Source: Lentzea tibetensis (GTDB lineage: Bacteria > Actinomycetota > Actinomycetes > Mycobacteriales > Pseudonocardiaceae). Taken from it: a stretch of 64,000 nucleotides of DNA. The notes beneath the pieces were generated by a model that was not told the origin of the DNA, made no database searches, and saw only the letters and a program-made list of their open reading frames with translations. Both the position numbers and the translations under genes were made by a program. This document shows, one piece after another, positions 60,600 through 64,000 of this stretch (the stretch's first letter is position 1; every line of letters begins with the position of its first letter). The DNA lies in assembly GCF_007845675.1 (NCBI RefSeq), contig NZ_VOBR01000014.1:62001-126000 (forward strand). The letters are read 5' to 3'.

Positions 60600-61415
60600 A
60601 TGAAGACTCACCACCTGAACTGCGGCACCTTCCGGCCGCTGCTCGGCGGCGGCGAGCTGGTGTGCCACACGCTGCTCGTCGAGACCGAGCAGGGCCTCGT
60701 GCTCGTCGACACCGGGTTCGGCACGCACGACGTGCGCGAGCCGGCGCAAACGATGGACCGGCTGTTCCGGACCGCGATGAGACCCGCGCTCGACCTGGCG
60801 GAGACCGCCGCGCACCAGGTCGAGCGGCTCGGCTACCAGCGTTCCGACGTCCGGCACATCGTGCTCACGCACCTGGATCTCGACCACGCGGGCGGGCTGC
60901 GGGACTTCCCGGACGCCACCGTGCACGTGCTGGAAGAGGAGTTGGCCGCGGCGATGAACCCCGTCACCCGCGGCGACCGCGGCCGCTACCCGGCGATCCA
61001 GCGGTCAGGCGTCGAGAACTGGGCGACGCACACCGCGAGCGGCGAGCCGTGGTTCGGTTTCGAGGCCGTGAGGTCCATCCCCGGCCTGCCGGAGGACATC
61101 CTGCTGGTGCCGCTCGTCGGGCACACTCGCGGCCACACCGGTGTCGCGGTGCGCGGTGACGACAAGTGGCTGCTGCACGCGGGTGACGCGTACTTCTTCC
61201 GCGGCGAGGTGCAGCGACCGCCGTCGTGTCCTTGGCTGCTGAAGACGTTCCAGCGCGCCGTCGAGACCGTTCCCGAGCTGCGACTGTCCAATCAGGACAG
61301 GTTGCGGGAGCTGGTGGCAGAACACGCCGACGAGGTCGACGTGTTCTGCGCCCACGATCCGGTCGAGCTCACTTCGAGAGCTTCTCCGGGTGGATCTCGA
61401 CCCGCCCGTGCGTGA
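60600..61415 (+). CDS. MBL-fold metallo-hydrolase
   Basis: This is a 271-residue cytoplasmic metallo-beta-lactamase-fold enzyme, similar to quorum-quenching-type lactonases. The metal site is LTHLDLDHAGGLRDF (HxDxDH variant of HxHxDH: the second His is Asp), VPLVGHTRGHTGVA, and LLHAGDAYFFRG. ATG 60600 lies behind GAGGAGGA. It overlaps the convergent permease gene by 47 bases. Substrate unknown. Confidence 0.87.
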   Translation: MKTHHLNCGTFRPLLGGGELVCHTLLVETEQGLVLVDTGFGTHDVREPAQTMDRLFRTAMRPALDLAETAAHQVERLGYQRSDVRHIVLTHLDLDHAGGLRDFPDATVHVLEEELAAAMNPVTRGDRGRYPAIQRSGVENWATHTASGEPWFGFEAVRSIPGLPEDILLVPLVGHTRGHTGVAVRGDDKWLLHAGDAYFFRGEVQRPPSCPWLLKTFQRAVETVPELRLSNQDRLRELVAEHADEVDVFCAHDPVELTSRASPGGSRPARA

Positions 61416-62754
61416 CGCGGTTGATCCCCCACAGCACGAGGCCGGCGGCCAGCAGGTAACCGGCGATCTTGTAGTCGTCCCACGGACGGCCGGACAGCAC
61501 CGGCATCGCGAGGTACGCACAGGTGATCGCACCGAGCACCGGCGCCCACGTCGGCGCGCGGAAGTGCTTGTGCTCGGCCTTCTCCTTGCGCAGCACCAGA
61601 ACCGCGACGTTGACGATGGTGAAGACGATCAGCAGCAGCAGTGACGTGGTGCCACCGAGCTTCGCGATGTCCGCGGTGGACACCAGGATGACCGCGATGC
61701 CGCTGGTGAAGACGATGGAGATCCACGGCGTGCGGCGGAACGGGTGCACCGTCCCGAAGAATCTCGGGATGATGCGCTCGTTCGCCATGCCGTAGATCAA
61801 CCGGCTGGCCATCAGCATGTTGATCAGCGCGGAGTTGATGACCGCGAACAGGCCGATCAGGGAGAACACCCACAGCGGGAAGCTGGGCGCGCCGACCTGC
61901 ACGACCCGCAGCAGCGCGCTGCTACCGGCCTTGGCGAGCTCGTCGGACGGGATGAGCAGCGACGAGGTGATCGCGACCGCCACGTAGATCAGCGCGGCGG
62001 CGCCCATGCCCCACAGCATGGCCTTCGGGAAGATCCGCACCGGGTCCTGGCACTCCTCGGCCATGTTGACCGAGTCCTCGAACCCGACCATGGCGAAGAA
62101 CGCGAGCGCGGTGGCGGACGTGACCGCGAGCAGCGCGGTCTGGCCGGGCGCGGTGTGGATCTCGGTGAGCCTGCCGGGATCGCCGTCGCCGACGGCGATG
62201 GCGTAGATGCCGATCGCGATGACGATCAGCAGGCCCGACAGCTCGATGCAGGTGAGCACGACGTTGGCCTTGACCGACTCGGACACACCCCGGAAGTTGA
62301 TGCCGGCGAGCGCGATGATGAAGAGGATCGCGACGAGCGTCGCCGAGACGGTGAACGTGTCGGAGAAGAACTCCTTGATCACCGACTGCAGGTACGTGCG
62401 TCCGAACGCGAGCGCCGCCGACGACGCGGACGTGATGCCGGAGCTCATGACCGCGAAGGCGACCATGAACGTCAAGAACTGGATCTTGAACGCCCTGTTG
62501 GTGTACAACGCGGCGCCCGCGGCCTTGGGGTACTTGCCCACCAGCTCGAGGTAGCTGAAGGCAGTGAGGAAAGCGACGACGAACGCGAGCAGGAAGGGCA
62601 GCCAGAGCGCCCCACCGATCTTCCCCGCGACGTTGCCCGTGAGCGCGTAGATGCCCGTTCCGAGGATGTCGCCGATCACGAAGAACAGCAGCAGCTTCGG
62701 GCCGATGGCCCGCTTGAGCTCCGGTTGTTCCGTCGACGGAGTCGCTTCAGCCAT
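61369..62754 (-). CDS. APC-family amino acid permease
   Basis: This is a 461-residue permease with about 12 helices, importing amino acids or polyamines with protons. ATG 62754 starts MAEATPSTEQPELKRAIGPK; helix 1 is LLLFFVIGDILGTGIYALTG with the unwound GDILGTGIY substrate loop typical of APC. AFFAMVGFEDSVNMAEECQD (helix 6) and the C-terminal HFRAPTWAPVLGA are family features. Substrate cannot be set. Confidence 0.92.
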   Translation of the reverse strand: MAEATPSTEQPELKRAIGPKLLLFFVIGDILGTGIYALTGNVAGKIGGALWLPFLLAFVVAFLTAFSYLELVGKYPKAAGAALYTNRAFKIQFLTFMVAFAVMSSGITSASSAALAFGRTYLQSVIKEFFSDTFTVSATLVAILFIIALAGINFRGVSESVKANVVLTCIELSGLLIVIAIGIYAIAVGDGDPGRLTEIHTAPGQTALLAVTSATALAFFAMVGFEDSVNMAEECQDPVRIFPKAMLWGMGAAALIYVAVAITSSLLIPSDELAKAGSSALLRVVQVGAPSFPLWVFSLIGLFAVINSALINMLMASRLIYGMANERIIPRFFGTVHPFRRTPWISIVFTSGIAVILVSTADIAKLGGTTSLLLLIVFTIVNVAVLVLRKEKAEHKHFRAPTWAPVLGAITCAYLAMPVLSGRPWDDYKIAGYLLAAGLVLWGINRVTHGRVEIHPEKLSK

Positions 62755-62827
62755 GCCAGAAGATTGTGCCCCACATGCCAGACGACCAGCGGAAGTGATC
62801 GTGATCGTCACCCGTATGGTGTAAGAC

Positions 62828-63490
62828 ATGCGCCTCGCGTGTCTCCTGATGGCAACAACGCTGCTCACGGCATGTGCCGAGGACACGCCACCCCCTGCGT
62901 TGGGCACGGCCGGCGAGCTGGCCACGACCCTGACCCAGGCGGCACGCGCGAAGGGCGGCTACAGCTTCTCCCTCACGTCCCGCAGCGGCCCGGCGTCCGG
63001 CACCGTGCGCCTGACCGACCGCCCGTCGCTGGACGTGACCCTGGACCGCGTCGTGCGGACCGGCGGGCAACCCGAGCGCCTGCGCTTCGTCTCCACGGAC
63101 CAGACCTACGTGCTCCTGCCCCCGGTGTTCGACCTGCCGCAGGCGAAGCCGTGGGTCAAGCTCGACCGGGCTCAAACCGACGAGTTCACCGCGGGCATGC
63201 TGGCCTACTTCGACGCGGCGGCGCAGCAGGCGTTGTTCACCGAGCACCACCTGAAGGCCGTGGCACAGGGCAAGCTGACGTCGACGGTCGAGCGCGACGG
63301 CAAGACCACCTACGCGGTGACCGTCGAGGTCACGACGTTCACCATCACCGTCGAGGGCGGCCTGCCCACCAGGATCGTGGTGTCGACGCCCTCCGAAACG
63401 GGCCCGATCGTGGACGAGGCGTCGTTCAGCTGGGGCGCCGTGGCCGACATCAGCGCCCCGAGCCCGGACTCGATCAGCCCGCGGAGCTGA
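62828..63490 (+). CDS. LppX/LprG-like lipoprotein
   Basis: This is a 220-residue predicted lipoprotein. The signal ends LLTAC with acyl-Cys at residue 16. The body (FSLTSRSGPASGTVRLTD, LRFVSTDQTYVLLPPVFD, LTSTVERDGKTTYAVTVEV) has the alternating strand pattern of the LppX/LprAFG half-barrel that carries lipids, though identity is low. It is located on the outer face of the membrane. Its 3' end overlaps the convergent MFS gene by 17 bases. Confidence 0.78.
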   Translation: MRLACLLMATTLLTACAEDTPPPALGTAGELATTLTQAARAKGGYSFSLTSRSGPASGTVRLTDRPSLDVTLDRVVRTGGQPERLRFVSTDQTYVLLPPVFDLPQAKPWVKLDRAQTDEFTAGMLAYFDAAAQQALFTEHHLKAVAQGKLTSTVERDGKTTYAVTVEVTTFTITVEGGLPTRIVVSTPSETGPIVDEASFSWGAVADISAPSPDSISPRS

Positions 63491-64000
63491 ACCGGTACCG
63501 CCAGATCGCGGGCAACAACAACGTCGCCCCGACGGCGGCCACCACGACCAGCACCCCACCACCGGCGACCGCACCGGACGTACCGATCATCGCGCCCGTG
63601 GTGCCGTGCAGGAGATCCGCGATCCGCGGCCCACCGGCCACCACGACGATGAACACGCCCTGCATGCGTCCGCGCATCTCGTCGGTGGCAGCCGACTGCA
63701 GAATCGCACCCCGGAACGCCATGGACACCATGTCCGCGGCACCGGCGAGCGCGAGGAACACCGCGGCCAGCCACAGCGCGTGACTGAGCCCGAACCCGAC
63801 GATCGCGATCCCCCACGCGACCACGGCCCACACGACCGCCGCACCGTGCCGCGACACCTTGGAGATCCACCCGGACGTCAGCCCGCACACCACCGCGCCG
63901 ATGGGAATGGCCGCGAACAACACCCCCAGCGCCAACCCGCCACCGGGCGGGTCACCGAACGTCTCCTGCGCCATCTCGGGGAACAACGCACGCGGCATCC
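63474..64000 (-). CDS. MFS transporter (partial)
   Basis: This is the C-terminal half of a major facilitator exporter; the gene continues beyond the right edge. Visible are the GMPRALFPEMAQETFGD loop, GVLFAAIPIGAVVCGLTSGW, and helices to VGATLLLPAIWRYR, resembling EntS/multidrug-type members (FRGAILQSAATDEMRGRMQG is the family loop). Substrate unknown. Confidence 0.87.
   Translation of the reverse strand, partial: MPRALFPEMAQETFGDPPGGGLALGVLFAAIPIGAVVCGLTSGWISKVSRHGAAVVWAVVAWGIAIVGFGLSHALWLAAVFLALAGAADMVSMAFRGAILQSAATDEMRGRMQGVFIVVVAGGPRIADLLHGTTGAMIGTSGAVAGGGVLVVVAAVGATLLLPAIWRYRFSSAG

Overview
The window is about 70% G+C, uses GTG and TTG starts freely, and is packed with short-overlap operons (GTGA, ATGA, TTGA junctions). 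Gene content (LCP cell-wall ligase, a probable mycothiol-dependent DinB-fold enzyme, DUF4232 lipoprotein, YbaB/EspC/WXG-type trio, iniBAC homologues, many LuxR/TetR/PucR regulators) points to a filamentous actinomycete, most likely of the Pseudonocardiaceae (Lentzea/Saccharothrix/Amycolatopsis-like). This is inferred from gene families and composition; no rRNA gene is present to confirm it. I saw no tRNA, rRNA, CRISPR array or intact insertion sequence.

1-16.9 kb: a truncated HIRAN-like/excalibur membrane protein, a secreted SGNH hydrolase, a methyltransferase-glycosyltransferase-PucR operon whose regulator is frameshifted, a RibD-fold reductase, a GNAT followed in frame by a ricin-lectin remnant, a secreted metzincin, ZapE-like ATPase, nucleoside hydrolase, DinB-fold enzyme, LCP protein, a 1261-residue STAND NTPase with about 14 WD40 repeats, a DUF2165 membrane protein and a PAS-GGDEF-EAL protein with degenerate signature motifs.

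16.9-25 kb: an ini-type locus. hsp70-like and iniR-like genes run leftwards; iniB, iniA and iniC homologues run rightwards from a shared control region holding two dyads. The last two are dynamin-like GTPases coupled by an ATGA overlap. In Mycobacterium the iniBAC genes respond to cell-wall damage; here an Hsp70-like ATPase is built into the regulatory arm.

25-34.4 kb: metabolic and regulatory genes: a hydrolase-fold protein without its nucleophile, DUF4232 lipoprotein, tandem-domain cyclotransferase, an HxlR/QorB-like divergent pair, LysR, a Tat-exported LysM plus metallo-beta-lactamase-fold protein, a two-component system, PhzF and GNAT.

34.4-38.4 kb: a compact four-gene operon (two helical proteins of under 90 residues, a 921-residue FtsK/SpoIIIE-type ATPase, and a 138-residue charged helical protein) closed by a hairpin terminator. 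It is the best candidate here for an undescribed multi-protein machine.

38.5-48.2 kb: MDR reductase, cytosine-deaminase-like amidohydrolase, an ADPS-like flavoprotein/TetR/GlpD cluster, an alpha/beta hydrolase, and a YbaB/EspC-like/WXG-like trio with a glycine-tyrosine-proline repeat tail. Three copies of a two-part element (a TTGTCGGTG-type promoter motif followed 28-29 bases later by a CAGGGGTCCCC hairpin) lie in intergenic gaps here.

48.2-64 kb: ABC-2 exporter, photolyase, citrate synthase, a sugar kinase-TetR pair divergent from an acyl-CoA dehydrogenase, amidohydrolase, secreted CocE/X-Pro peptidase-type hydrolase, aldose epimerase, MBL-fold hydrolase, APC permease, a lipoprotein, and an MFS exporter cut by the right edge.
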